Assembly (NCBI GenBank): GCA_001821455.1 | Contig: MHLY01000003.1 | Location: 80,905 to 90,498 of the forward strand | DNA: 9,594 bases | Source: Candidatus Nealsonbacteria bacterium RBG_13_42_11 | GTDB taxonomy: Bacteria > Patescibacteriota > Minisyncoccia > Minisyncoccales > RBG-13-42-11 | Direction: 5' to 3' | In this document: piece by piece, positions 1-7,754 of the stretch | Position numbering within the stretch: position 1 is the first letter of the stretch | Layout of the letters: each line of letters opens with the position of its first letter | The notes under the pieces: generated by a model | Seen by the model: only the letters and a program-made list of their open reading frames with translations | Databases searched by the model: none | Told to the model about the DNA's origin: nothing | Made by a program: the position numbers and the translations under genes

Positions 1-2298
1 TCCCCGTTGATTTATTATGCCAAGCAAAGTTGGTTTATAAACATGCAGCAGGTAAAGGAAGATTTAATTGAAAATAACCAGAAAATCAACTGGGTTCCCG
101 GCCATTTGAAAGAAGGCCGGTTCGGAGAATGGTTGAGAGAGGTGAAGGACTGGGCTTTTTCCAGGGAAAGATACTGGGGCACTCCTTTGCCGATTTGGCA
201 GTGTTCTTCCTGCAAAAACAAAGAAATTATAGGTTCTTTGAAGGATTTGCTGTCTCAAAAATTTTCAGATAACAGTTATTTTATTATCCGGCATGGCGAT
301 TCTTTAAGGCAAAAAAAGAAAATTGCAGTTTGCTGGCCGGAAAAAATTATCTGTCCTCTGACGGCGCAAGGGAAGAAAGAGGTAAAAAACTCGGCCCAGA
401 AACTAAAACAGGAAAAAATTGATTTAATTTTTTCATCAGATTTATTAAGGACAAAACAAACCGCCGAGATTATTTCCAAAGAAACGGGAGCCGAAATAAT
501 TTTTGACAAAAGATTAAGAGAATTCAACGTGGGAATTTTCAACAACAAGAAACCGGATTTGACCTGGCAGTATTTGGCTAAAAAGGAAAATTCAACCGAA
601 ATCGAACTCCCTCAGGGTGAAAGTTTATCAGAAATCAAAAAGAGAATGTACGACTTCTTACGGGAGACGGATGAAAAATACAGAAATAAAAAAATTGTCA
701 TAGTTTCCCACGAGTTGCCCATCACCATTTTGGAAGAAACTCTGAATGGGCTTCCTTTGGAAAAGATTTTAAGATTAAGACAAATAAAAAGAGAAAAACT
801 GATCAGAACGGGCAAGTTTCGCAAGATCGAATTCAGAAATCTGCCCTGCAACGAAGAAATGGAATTGGATTTCCACCGTCCCTATATTGATGAAATAAAG
901 TTTCACTGCCCGAAATGCGGCGAATTAATGGAAAGAGTAACCGAAGTAATGGATTGCTGGTTTGATTCGGGCAGTATGCCTTTTGCCCAATATCATTATC
1001 CTTTTGAAAACAAAGCCTTAATAGAAAAAGGCGGACAGTTCCCGGCCGAATACATTTCTGAAGCCATTGACCAGACCCGCGGCTGGTTTTATACCCTGCA
1101 CGCCATATCCAATTTATTGGGGAAAGGCATTGCTTACAAAAATGTCATTTCTTTGGGACATGTCTTGGACGAAAAAGGGGAAAAAATGTCAAAATCCAAA
1201 GGCAATATAGTTGACCCCTGGTATATTATTGAAAAATACGGCGCCGACGCCGCTCGCTGGTATTTTTTCACCGTTAACCAACCCGGCGAAGTAAAACTTT
1301 TTACGGAAAAGGACATTGATACGGCTTTTAAGAAATTTATTCTGACTCTTTGGAACTCTTTTCTGTTTTTTGAAACCTACGGAGCAAAATCAAAAACCAA
1401 AACTCCGAATCCCAAAAACATATTAGACAGATGGATAATTTCAAGATTAAACAGTTTGTTGGAAAAAATAACCGAAGAACTGGATAACTATGATATTACC
1501 GGAGCCGCAAGAAGGATTGAAAGTTTTGCAGTTGAAGATCTGTCGCAATGGTATATCAGAAGGTCGCGCCGCAGATTTCAAAAGCCCGAAACAAAAACAG
1601 AATTAAAAGAGGCATCGGAAACTCTAGGCCTGGTTCTTTCAACTTTAAGCAAAATAACGGCTCCTTTTATTCCGTTTTTAAGCGAAGAAATTTATCAAAA
1701 AATACAAAACGCGAAATACAAGGCGAAAAACACGGTTCACTTGAAAGATTGGCCGAAAACCAATCATAAAATGATAAATAAATCATTAGAAGATGAAATG
1801 ACGGAACGGAGAGAAGCTATAAGTGAAGCATTAGCCGAGAGAGCGAAACTTGGTATAAAAGTGCGTCAACCTTTGGCCAGAGTCAAAATGGGAAGTTTTA
1901 TATCATATAAAATGATAAACATTACAGACACTACAACCGTTATTAGAGACGAAATTAATGTAGAAAATGTTGAATTTAAATCAGGGATAAAAAAACCAGA
2001 ATATGATACAAAAATTACTCCAGAATTAAAAGAAAAGTGGATGATCAGGGAAATCATCCGCAACGTTCAGGAAATGCGAAAAAGCGCCAATTTCAAACCG
2101 AAAGACAAAATTGAAGTGCAGTATTCGGGAACACCTGATTTAAATGAAATTATGGATAAAAATAAGAATTTCATCTTGAAAGAAGCCAATGTTAAAAAAT
2201 TGACATTAAATAAAAAAGGAAAAAAAGTTTTTGCTGTGGAAAAAAATATGACGGCCGGCCAGCAAAAACTCTGGTTAGCAATTAAAAAAGTAAAATAA
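1..2298 (+). CDS. ileS: Isoleucine--tRNA ligase (5' partial) with an inserted histidine-phosphatase domain
   Basis: Charges tRNA-Ile with isoleucine using ATP, in the cytosol. The reading frame is open at base 1, so the N-terminal part (HIGH motif and most of the CP1 editing domain, probably 400-500 residues) lies outside the window; 765 residues remain, numbered here from base 1. Seen in order: an IleRS-type segment with INWVP, KEGRFG and SRERYWGTPLPIW; a CxxC pair (C68, C71); a histidine-phosphatase insert (about 90-280, separate entry); a second CxxC (C303, C306); the IleRS-specific CWFDSGSMPFAQ; KMSKS at 395-399; the anticodon-binding helical domain; and the conserved IKVRQPL. WFDSGSMPFAQ favours IleRS over ValRS. 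There is no cysteine cluster at the C-terminus, unlike E. coli-type IleRS, which suggests the eukaryote-like type 2 form. It ends 1 nt before the next gene. Identity is near certain; the role of the insert is unknown. Confidence 0.97.
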   Translation, partial: SPLIYYAKQSWFINMQQVKEDLIENNQKINWVPGHLKEGRFGEWLREVKDWAFSRERYWGTPLPIWQCSSCKNKEIIGSLKDLLSQKFSDNSYFIIRHGDSLRQKKKIAVCWPEKIICPLTAQGKKEVKNSAQKLKQEKIDLIFSSDLLRTKQTAEIISKETGAEIIFDKRLREFNVGIFNNKKPDLTWQYLAKKENSTEIELPQGESLSEIKKRMYDFLRETDEKYRNKKIVIVSHELPITILEETLNGLPLEKILRLRQIKREKLIRTGKFRKIEFRNLPCNEEMELDFHRPYIDEIKFHCPKCGELMERVTEVMDCWFDSGSMPFAQYHYPFENKALIEKGGQFPAEYISEAIDQTRGWFYTLHAISNLLGKGIAYKNVISLGHVLDEKGEKMSKSKGNIVDPWYIIEKYGADAARWYFFTVNQPGEVKLFTEKDIDTAFKKFILTLWNSFLFFETYGAKSKTKTPNPKNILDRWIISRLNSLLEKITEELDNYDITGAARRIESFAVEDLSQWYIRRSRRRFQKPETKTELKEASETLGLVLSTLSKITAPFIPFLSEEIYQKIQNAKYKAKNTVHLKDWPKTNHKMINKSLEDEMTERREAISEALAERAKLGIKVRQPLARVKMGSFISYKMINITDTTTVIRDEINVENVEFKSGIKKPEYDTKITPELKEKWMIREIIRNVQEMRKSANFKPKDKIEVQYSGTPDLNEIMDKNKNFILKEANVKKLTLNKKGKKVFAVEKNMTAGQQKLWLAIKKVK
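268..840 (+). other. Histidine phosphatase (PGAM-like) domain inserted in IleRS
   Basis: A domain within ileS, in the same frame with no stop or frameshift. It carries the histidine phosphatase superfamily signatures in order: RHG (bases 289-297, whose His is the phospho-acceptor in the family), a PLT-x2-G element (residues PLTAQG), SSDLLRTKQTA with the second Arg at 448-450, LREFNVG with the Glu at 520-522, GES, and VSHE with the second catalytic His at 709-711. All five catalytic positions known for the family (Arg, His, Arg, Glu, His) are present, so it is probably folded and possibly active. It sits between the GSLKDLL segment after the first CxxC and the HRPYIDE segment before the second CxxC. 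Boundaries are approximate. Base composition resembles the surrounding gene, so there is no sign of recent transfer. The substrate cannot be read from sequence. Confidence 0.9.
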
Positions 2299-2299
2299 A

Positions 2300-2680
2300 A
2301 TGGCTTTAGAAGACAGAAAACAAGAAATAAGCCAGGGCAAAATCGTAGAAAAACCGGGGCAAAAAACCGTTTCTCCTCAAAAAGAAGAAAAAAAGGACAC
2401 TTCAATTTTAGAAGGCAAACCGGATATGGCTAGTGGTGATTTTATGTATAAATTAAGAAACCAAAATCTTTACTCGAAAACCAATTTAACCGAAGAAAGA
2501 CGAGCAGAAATAGGAAAAAGAGTATTCGGTTCCTACGGGAGCCGCATTGAAAAAGGAGAAATAGAAAAAGCGAAAAGAGAATTAAATTTGGGCCAATACG
2601 GAAAGTTTAAAGATTTTTCCCGGGAAGAAAAAAAGGATGCCGAAAGATTAATTAAAGGATTGGAACGTTTTAGGGAGTAA
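2300..2680 (+). CDS. Small charged protein of unknown function
   Basis: I do not recognise this 126-residue protein. It begins 1 nt after the ileS stop and ends 7 nt before recO, so it is probably co-transcribed and translationally coupled to ileS. No Shine-Dalgarno sequence precedes the ATG at 2300. The first ~40 residues are low-complexity and rich in Lys, Glu and Gln, probably disordered. The rest (from about M43) is strongly charged and looks alpha-helical, with segments such as TEERRAEIGKRVFG and SREEKKDAERLIKGLERF. There are no cysteines, signal peptide or membrane segment, so it is probably cytosolic. An internal ATG at 2426 with GAAGG at 2411-2415 upstream is an alternative start that would give only the ordered part (84 residues). 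Conserved placement and codon use like its neighbours suggest a real gene. Confidence 0.75.
   Translation: MALEDRKQEISQGKIVEKPGQKTVSPQKEEKKDTSILEGKPDMASGDFMYKLRNQNLYSKTNLTEERRAEIGKRVFGSYGSRIEKGEIEKAKRELNLGQYGKFKDFSREEKKDAERLIKGLERFRE
2672..2677 (+). promoter_or_regulatory. Shine-Dalgarno site for recO
   Basis: AGGGAG lies 10 nt upstream of the ATG at 2688 and overlaps the end of the preceding gene. It supports the chosen recO start and is one of only two clear ribosome-binding sites among the junctions of this operon. Confidence 0.6.
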
Positions 2681-2687
2681 AATTTCG

Positions 2688-3416
2688 ATGTTTACCCACT
2701 ATCGTACCCAAAGTCTGATTTTAAAAAAAACAGACCAGGGCGAAACAGACAGGATTTTTACTGTTTTTACCAAAGATTTCGGCAAAATGGATTTATTGGC
2801 CAAAGCTGAAAGGAAAACGGCATCAAAATTAAAAGGCGCCCTGGAAAATTTTTATCTTTCAGAAATAGAATTCATCCAGGGGAAAGCGTATAAAACCCTG
2901 ACTGATGCTATTTTAATTGATGACTTTAAAAATTTAAGAAAAGACCTGAAAAAATTACAGATTGCCCATAAAATTTCAGAACTTTTTGACAATTTGATAA
3001 AGGGCGAAGAGCCCGACCCTCAAATCTGGCAATTATTAACCGAAACCTTTAACACGTTAAATACCCATAATCTGAAGCCCAAAATCTATTCTCTGATTTA
3101 TTACCATTTTCTCTGGAATTTTCTTTCCGTTTTGGGATATCAGCCGGAATTTTATCAGTGTTCGGTGTGCCAGGGGAAAATAACTCCTGAGAGCATATTT
3201 TTCAGCCCGCAGGAAGGTGGCCTTATTTGCGCCAGATGTACCATATCGGTAAAATCAGCCAAGCAAATTGACGAGAATACCGTAAAAATCATCAGGCTTA
3301 TGCTGAAAAAGGATTTACCCACGTTAAAAAAGTTAAAAATTGAAGACGAGAACCTGAAACAACTCTCCTTAATCTCAAATTTTTATCTTTCCGAAACCTT
3401 GGAGCAAGCCGGATAA
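2688..3416 (+). CDS. recO: DNA repair protein RecO
   Basis: RecO binds single-stranded DNA and helps load RecA in the RecFOR recombinational repair pathway. The 242-residue length is normal for the family. The N-terminal OB-fold carries the family signature: a YRTQSLILKK strand, then GETDRIFTVFTKDFGK, then a basic KAERK segment. The middle is helical. A zinc-finger-like motif follows with two CxxC pairs, C158/C161 and C181/C184, in the position where many RecO proteins carry a zinc site. The start ATG has AGGGAG 10 nt upstream. The next gene starts within about 15 nt of the stop, which places recO inside the operon. No recR or recF is in the window, so whether the partners exist is not visible here. 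All expected domains are intact. Confidence 0.93.
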   Translation: MFTHYRTQSLILKKTDQGETDRIFTVFTKDFGKMDLLAKAERKTASKLKGALENFYLSEIEFIQGKAYKTLTDAILIDDFKNLRKDLKKLQIAHKISELFDNLIKGEEPDPQIWQLLTETFNTLNTHNLKPKIYSLIYYHFLWNFLSVLGYQPEFYQCSVCQGKITPESIFFSPQEGGLICARCTISVKSAKQIDENTVKIIRLMLKKDLPTLKKLKIEDENLKQLSLISNFYLSETLEQAG

Positions 3417-3429
3417 TTTGTTAAAGTAT

Positions 3430-5118
3430 ATGAAAGCCATGAAAAAAATAAAATTATTCATTATTGTTTTGGCGGTAATAGTTGGAATTGCCGGTATTTA
3501 TTATTATCAGAAAAACATCTATTCCAAAGAGGTCTTAAAATTGGAAATACTGGGCCCTTCGGAAGCCGAGGCGGCTCAGGAAATTGAATATGTTGTGAAA
3601 TATAAAAATAACGGAGACACTCGTTTGGATGACCCGCAACTTGTTTTTGAATACCCCGAATATTCCATACCAATAGGCGAGTCGTCTTTAAGGATTACCA
3701 AAACAGCAATCGATTTGGGGGATGCCGTTTATCCCGGCCAGGAACAGACTTTTTCGTTTAAAGCGAGATTATTAGGCAAAGAAGACGACATTAAAACAGC
3801 CAAAGCAACTTTGAGTTATCGGCCGAAAAACCTGAAAGCGGGCTACGAATCCTCCACCACGCTTACTACCGTTATTAAAAAAGTTCCCATCACTTTTGAA
3901 TTTGATTTGCCCTCAAAAATCGCCTCGGGAAAAGAATTAACATTTAGATTGAATTATTATTCCAATATTAATTTTTCCATTCCTGATTTAAGAATAACGG
4001 TTGAATATCCTACTGATTTTGAATACATTGATTCCCTACCCAAGGCCCTGGATAAAACCGAATGGGATATCGGTTCTTTAAATAAGGCGGGCGGAGGGCG
4101 AATTGAAATTTCCGGCAAATTAAAGGGTGATGTTGATGAAGAAAAGATTTTCCAGGCAAAAATCGGCAGCTGGCAGAACGGAGAGTTTATTTTGTTGAAA
4201 GAAACCACTAAAGAAGTAGTTATTACCAAGCCCTCTCTTTATATTTCTCAGCAAATCAACGGCAGCCACGGCTACGTCGCCAATCCCGGAGACATTCTTC
4301 ATTACGAGATTTCTTTTGAAAACGTCGGAGAAGAAATATTAAGCAATTTGTCTCTGATAGTGAAACTGGAAGGCAAGGCCTTTGATTTTGAAACGCTTAA
4401 AACTCCTCAGGGCGATTTCGCAGCCGGAGACAACTCAATCGTCTTTGATTGGAAAAAAGTTTCCCAACTCCAATTTTTGGATGCCAAAGAAGAAGGAACG
4501 GTTGATTTTTGGATTAATTTGAAAAAAGAATGGGATATTTCCGGCAGCCAGGATAAAAACCCCGTCATTAAGGACAGCGTTTTTTTGAACCAGGCGAACG
4601 AAGAGTTTATAAATAAAGTCAATTCCAAATTAGTTATTTTACAAAAGGGCTATTTTAACGACGAGGTTTTCGGAAATTACGGTCCTTTGCCCCCCAGAGT
4701 CGGGGAAGATACTACCTATACCATAATGTGGAACGTTCAGAATTTTTACAACGATGTCAGCGACGTCAAAGTGAAAGCCCGTTTGCCCAAAAACGTTGAA
4801 TTAACGGGCAACATTTTTCCTTCAGAATTATCTTCAAAATTTGCCTTTGATTCTTTGTCCCGAGAAATTACTTGGCAAGTCGGCGATTTAAAAATGAGCC
4901 AAGGAGTTGCCAATACCCCCGCCCCCAATATTTCTTTCCAGATTAAATTTACTCCTTCGGCGGACCAAAGAGGCGAAAGGCCCAACCTTATTGGCGAAGC
5001 GGAAATAACCGGCCAGGACCAATGGACAGGGGCGACAATTGAGGGCACTTCTCCGGCTGTGACCACTTTATTGCCCGACGACAAAACCATCACATCGGAA
5101 AAAACAATTGTTCAGTAA
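3430..5118 (+). CDS. Membrane-anchored surface protein with about four Ig-like/DUF11-like domains
   Basis: About 562 residues. A short basic N-terminus (MKAMKKIK) is followed by one hydrophobic segment at about 7-26, acting as a signal anchor, so the rest should lie outside the membrane. The remainder is beta-rich and appears to hold four immunoglobulin-like units at about 35-152, 153-268, 269-405 and 406-546. They share motifs such as YVVKYKNNGD, HYEISFENVG and TYTIMWNVQN near their starts and EWDIGSL and ITWQVGDL near their ends, as in DUF11-type repeats. There is no cysteine, catalytic motif, C-terminal sorting signal or second membrane segment. Similar proteins are common in Patescibacteria (recalled, not searched); function is unknown, possibly adhesion or envelope structure. 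The start is uncertain: TTG 3418, ATG 3430 or ATG 3439, none with a good Shine-Dalgarno. Confidence 0.85.
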   Translation: MKAMKKIKLFIIVLAVIVGIAGIYYYQKNIYSKEVLKLEILGPSEAEAAQEIEYVVKYKNNGDTRLDDPQLVFEYPEYSIPIGESSLRITKTAIDLGDAVYPGQEQTFSFKARLLGKEDDIKTAKATLSYRPKNLKAGYESSTTLTTVIKKVPITFEFDLPSKIASGKELTFRLNYYSNINFSIPDLRITVEYPTDFEYIDSLPKALDKTEWDIGSLNKAGGGRIEISGKLKGDVDEEKIFQAKIGSWQNGEFILLKETTKEVVITKPSLYISQQINGSHGYVANPGDILHYEISFENVGEEILSNLSLIVKLEGKAFDFETLKTPQGDFAAGDNSIVFDWKKVSQLQFLDAKEEGTVDFWINLKKEWDISGSQDKNPVIKDSVFLNQANEEFINKVNSKLVILQKGYFNDEVFGNYGPLPPRVGEDTTYTIMWNVQNFYNDVSDVKVKARLPKNVELTGNIFPSELSSKFAFDSLSREITWQVGDLKMSQGVANTPAPNISFQIKFTPSADQRGERPNLIGEAEITGQDQWTGATIEGTSPAVTTLLPDDKTITSEKTIVQ

Positions 5119-5122
5119 AATT

Positions 5123-6487
5123 ATGGATGATTTAATGCCAAAAATTATATCTTTATGCAAAAGGCGGGGTTTTATTTTTCCGTCCTCGGAGATTTATGGC
5201 GGAGTTGAAGCGCTTTGGGATTACGGCCCCTTGGGCATTCTTTTAAAAAATAATATCAGAGAACAATGGCTAAAAAGATTTGTCCAGAAAAGAGAAGATG
5301 TCGTTTTGATTGACGGCACCGTTCTGATGCACCCTAAAATTTGGGAGGCATCAGGCCACCTTAAAAACTTCAGCGACGCTCTGGTGGAATGTAAAAATTG
5401 TCATACCAGATTCCGGGCTGACCACATGGAATCAGGAAACTTTGTCGGGCAGGGCAAAGCCGAAACCAAAAATCAGTGCTCGCAATGCGGGGGAAAAGAA
5501 TTTACCAGTCCGAAACAGTTTAATTTGATGTTTAAAACTTTTCTGGGGCCGGTGGAAGACGCATCACACGCCACTTATTTGCGTCCGGAAACCGCCCAGT
5601 CAATGTTCACCAATTTCAAACTGGTTCAGGAAGCCATGCGTCTGAAAATTCCTTTCGGAATCGCCCAGATCGGACGCTCTTTCAGGAATGAGATTACTAC
5701 CGGTAATTTTACTTTTCGCACCCGCGAATTTGATATTGCGGAAATTGAATATTTCGTAAAGCCGGGCACTGATGAAAAAATATTTGAGAAATGGGTTGAC
5801 GACTGGGAAAAGTTTTTTATAGACCTAGGCCTTAAAAAAGGAAATTTAAGAAGATACGAGCATAAAAAAGAATCCCTGGCCCATTATTCAAAAAGAACGA
5901 TTGATATTGAGTATAAGTTTCCCTGGGGCTTTGCAGAACTGGCCGGAATTGCCAACCGAACCGATTTTGACTTATCCCAGCATGCCAAGTTTTCCGGCCA
6001 GGATTTAAGTTATTTTGACGAGGCAGCCGGTAAAAGATACATTCCTTATGTGATTGAGCCCACTTTGGGCATAGAACGATTATTGCTGGCTTTGTTAATT
6101 GAGGGATACGAAGAAGTGAAAGGCGGCAGAACTGAAACTACCAAAGCCGTCAAAGAAAAGGAAGCGGTTTTAAAATTAGATAAAAAAATTGCGCCGATTA
6201 AAGTGGCGGTTCTGCCTTTGGTAAAAAATAAGCCGGAATTGGTTAAAAAAGCAAAAGAAGTTTTTGAAACGCTAAAAGCTCATTTTATGTGCCAGTATGA
6301 CGAAACGGATTCCATTGGGAGAAGATACAGACGGCAGGATGAAATCGGAACTCCTTTTGCCATTACCATTGATTTTGAAACTTTGGAAAAAGAAGACGTC
6401 ACTATCCGCGACCGCGACACGATGAAACAGGAAAGGGTAAAAATAAAAGACCTAACCGGAATTTTAAAGGAAAAATTGAATGTTTAA
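5123..6487 (+). CDS. glyQS: Glycine--tRNA ligase, single-chain (alpha2) type
   Basis: Charges tRNA-Gly with glycine in the cytosol. This is the class II homodimeric enzyme, not the alpha2beta2 form of E. coli. The 454 residues begin with LCKRRGFIFPSSEIYGG and WDYGPLG, the usual N-terminal signature. A zinc-ribbon-like insert has C90/C93 and C119/C122. Then come RPETAQ (154-159), motif 2 with FRNE (187-190) and FRTREFDIAEIEYF, and motif 3 with GIER (316-319). The C-terminal anticodon-binding domain starts near 357 (IKVAVLPL) and includes GRRYRRQDEIGTPF. ATG 5123 is chosen because it begins just before the conserved segment; ATG 5135 is possible and neither has a strong ribosome-binding site. 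The gene starts 4 nt after the surface-protein stop and overlaps the M16 gene by 8 nt, so it belongs to the same operon. Confidence 0.96.
   Translation: MDDLMPKIISLCKRRGFIFPSSEIYGGVEALWDYGPLGILLKNNIREQWLKRFVQKREDVVLIDGTVLMHPKIWEASGHLKNFSDALVECKNCHTRFRADHMESGNFVGQGKAETKNQCSQCGGKEFTSPKQFNLMFKTFLGPVEDASHATYLRPETAQSMFTNFKLVQEAMRLKIPFGIAQIGRSFRNEITTGNFTFRTREFDIAEIEYFVKPGTDEKIFEKWVDDWEKFFIDLGLKKGNLRRYEHKKESLAHYSKRTIDIEYKFPWGFAELAGIANRTDFDLSQHAKFSGQDLSYFDEAAGKRYIPYVIEPTLGIERLLLALLIEGYEEVKGGRTETTKAVKEKEAVLKLDKKIAPIKVAVLPLVKNKPELVKKAKEVFETLKAHFMCQYDETDSIGRRYRRQDEIGTPFAITIDFETLEKEDVTIRDRDTMKQERVKIKDLTGILKEKLNV
6466..6471 (+). promoter_or_regulatory. Shine-Dalgarno site for the M16 peptidase gene
   Basis: AAAGGA lies 8 nt upstream of the ATG at 6480, inside the 3' end of glyQS. 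It fixes the start of the peptidase gene and explains how it is translated despite the 8-nt overlap. Confidence 0.65.
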
Positions 6488-7754
6488 AAAAACTACTCTT
6501 AAAAACGGCTTGAGAATCATCACTGTTCCGATGGAAAACAGCCAGGCAGTGACGGTTTTTGTTTTGGTTGGCACCGGCTCAAAATACGAAAAGAAAGAAA
6601 CCAGCGGCATTTCTCATTTTTTGGAGCATATGTATTTTAAAGGAACAAAAAAGAGGCCTAACAATATGGCCATTGCCGAAACCTTGGACAAAGTAGGGGG
6701 AGTTTACAATGCTTTTACAGGAGAAGAGCTCACCTGCTATTTTGCCAAAGTGGCTGCCAATCAATTAGAAATTGCTTTAGATTGGGTATCTGATATCTAT
6801 TTGAATTCTTTCCTGCCTCCAAAAGAAATTGAAAAAGAAAGAAAAGTGATTATTGAAGAACTGAATATGTATTACGATACGCCGATGATATATATAGGCG
6901 AGTTATGGAAAACTTTGCTTTATGGCGATCAGCCGGCCGGCTGGGACATTGGCGGGACCAAGGAGAGCGTATCAAAGATAACCCGTCAACAAATATTAAA
7001 TTACATGAATTCGCAGTATGTCGCTTCTAATACCGTGGTTTGCATCGCCGGAAAAATTTCAGAAGCGGCAATAATAAATGAAGTCAAAAACTATTTTTCC
7101 AAAATTAAACTTACCAAACCATATTCCAAAGCGGCGGTAATTGAAGAACAAAAGAAGCCAAAAGTGCTTCTCCAATTTAAAAAAACCGACCAGACGCATT
7201 TGGCCCTGGGAGTAAGAACTCGTTATAATCTTTTTCATCCTCAAAAATACCCAACCGAACTTTTGGGGGTAATTTTGGGGGGAATGATGAGCTCCCGTCT
7301 GTTTGATGAGGTCAGAAATAAATTAGGACTGGCTTATTACGTCCGAACAGAAGCGGAATTCGACACCGATACGGGATATTTGGTTAGTTTCGCCGGCGTA
7401 GACAATTCAAGAGTGGAGAAAGCAGTTTCAACCATTTTAAAAGAATATCAGAAGATATCTCAAACAAAGGTTCCGGAAGAAGAGCTTAAAAAAGCCAAAG
7501 ATAATCTGAAAGGCAAATTAGTTTTATCTTTGGAAGCTTCCGACGCCCAAGCTTCTTTTTACGGCGTTCAGGAACTTTTAGAAAAGAAAATTTTAACGCC
7601 GGAAAAAATTATCAGTATCGTTGATAAAATTACAACAAATGATATTCTAAAAGCAGCCAAAGATATTTTCAGGCCGGAAAAATTGAATTTAGCCCTTATC
7701 GGCTCTTTTGAAGATAAAAGCAAATTTGAACGATTATTAACATTAAAGCCATGA
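6480..7754 (+). CDS. M16 family zinc metallopeptidase
   Basis: A 424-residue insulinase/processing-peptidase-like protein. The inverted zinc motif HFLEH is at 46-50 (H46 and H50 as ligands, E49 as catalytic base). The third ligand is E126 or E127 in KERKVIIEEL, about 76 residues on, as expected for the family. The N-terminal M16 domain also has the KKETSGISHFLEHMYFKGT context. The C-terminal M16_C domain carries GGMMSSRLFDEVRNKLGLAYYV (267-288), which contributes the Arg/Tyr substrate-contact region. The length matches the half-size members (processing-peptidase type) that work as dimers. No signal peptide is visible, so it is probably cytosolic; its substrates are unknown. It overlaps glyQS by 8 nt and its TGA stop overlaps the next ATG (ATGA), indicating coupling to the AI-2E gene. 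It should be catalytically competent. Confidence 0.94.
   Translation: MFKKTTLKNGLRIITVPMENSQAVTVFVLVGTGSKYEKKETSGISHFLEHMYFKGTKKRPNNMAIAETLDKVGGVYNAFTGEELTCYFAKVAANQLEIALDWVSDIYLNSFLPPKEIEKERKVIIEELNMYYDTPMIYIGELWKTLLYGDQPAGWDIGGTKESVSKITRQQILNYMNSQYVASNTVVCIAGKISEAAIINEVKNYFSKIKLTKPYSKAAVIEEQKKPKVLLQFKKTDQTHLALGVRTRYNLFHPQKYPTELLGVILGGMMSSRLFDEVRNKLGLAYYVRTEAEFDTDTGYLVSFAGVDNSRVEKAVSTILKEYQKISQTKVPEEELKKAKDNLKGKLVLSLEASDAQASFYGVQELLEKKILTPEKIISIVDKITTNDILKAAKDIFRPEKLNLALIGSFEDKSKFERLLTLKP

Noticed and set aside
268..840. A separate phosphatase gene, or a chimeric assembly join in ileS
   Set aside because: The frame is continuous on both sides, flanking IleRS motifs are in the right order and spacing, and composition does not change. 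No start codon with a ribosome-binding site lies at the domain edge.
1548..1769. Plus-strand frame of 73 codons within ileS
   Set aside because: It is an out-of-frame overlap with the anticodon-binding region of ileS, whose own frame is strongly supported.
2067..2405. Minus-strand open frame of 112 codons across the ileS end
   Set aside because: It lies opposite the end of ileS and the small gene, is full of Phe/Leu from reversed AT-rich codons, and has no recognisable motif.
4746..5093. Minus-strand open frame of 115 codons opposite the surface-protein gene
   Set aside because: It is fully antisense to a convincing gene and has no ribosome-binding site or known motif.
6930..6943. Perfect 14-base palindrome CAGCCGGCCGGCTG
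   Set aside because: It encodes conserved M16 residues (QPAGW) in the middle of a gene, is followed by no T-run, and is easily produced by GCC/CCG codons.
6480..7754. UGA recoding as glycine (Gracilibacteria/SR1 code)
   Set aside because: No in-frame TGA is used as sense in any gene here, and reading through the M16 TGA would meet a TAG within a few codons after the expected C-terminus.
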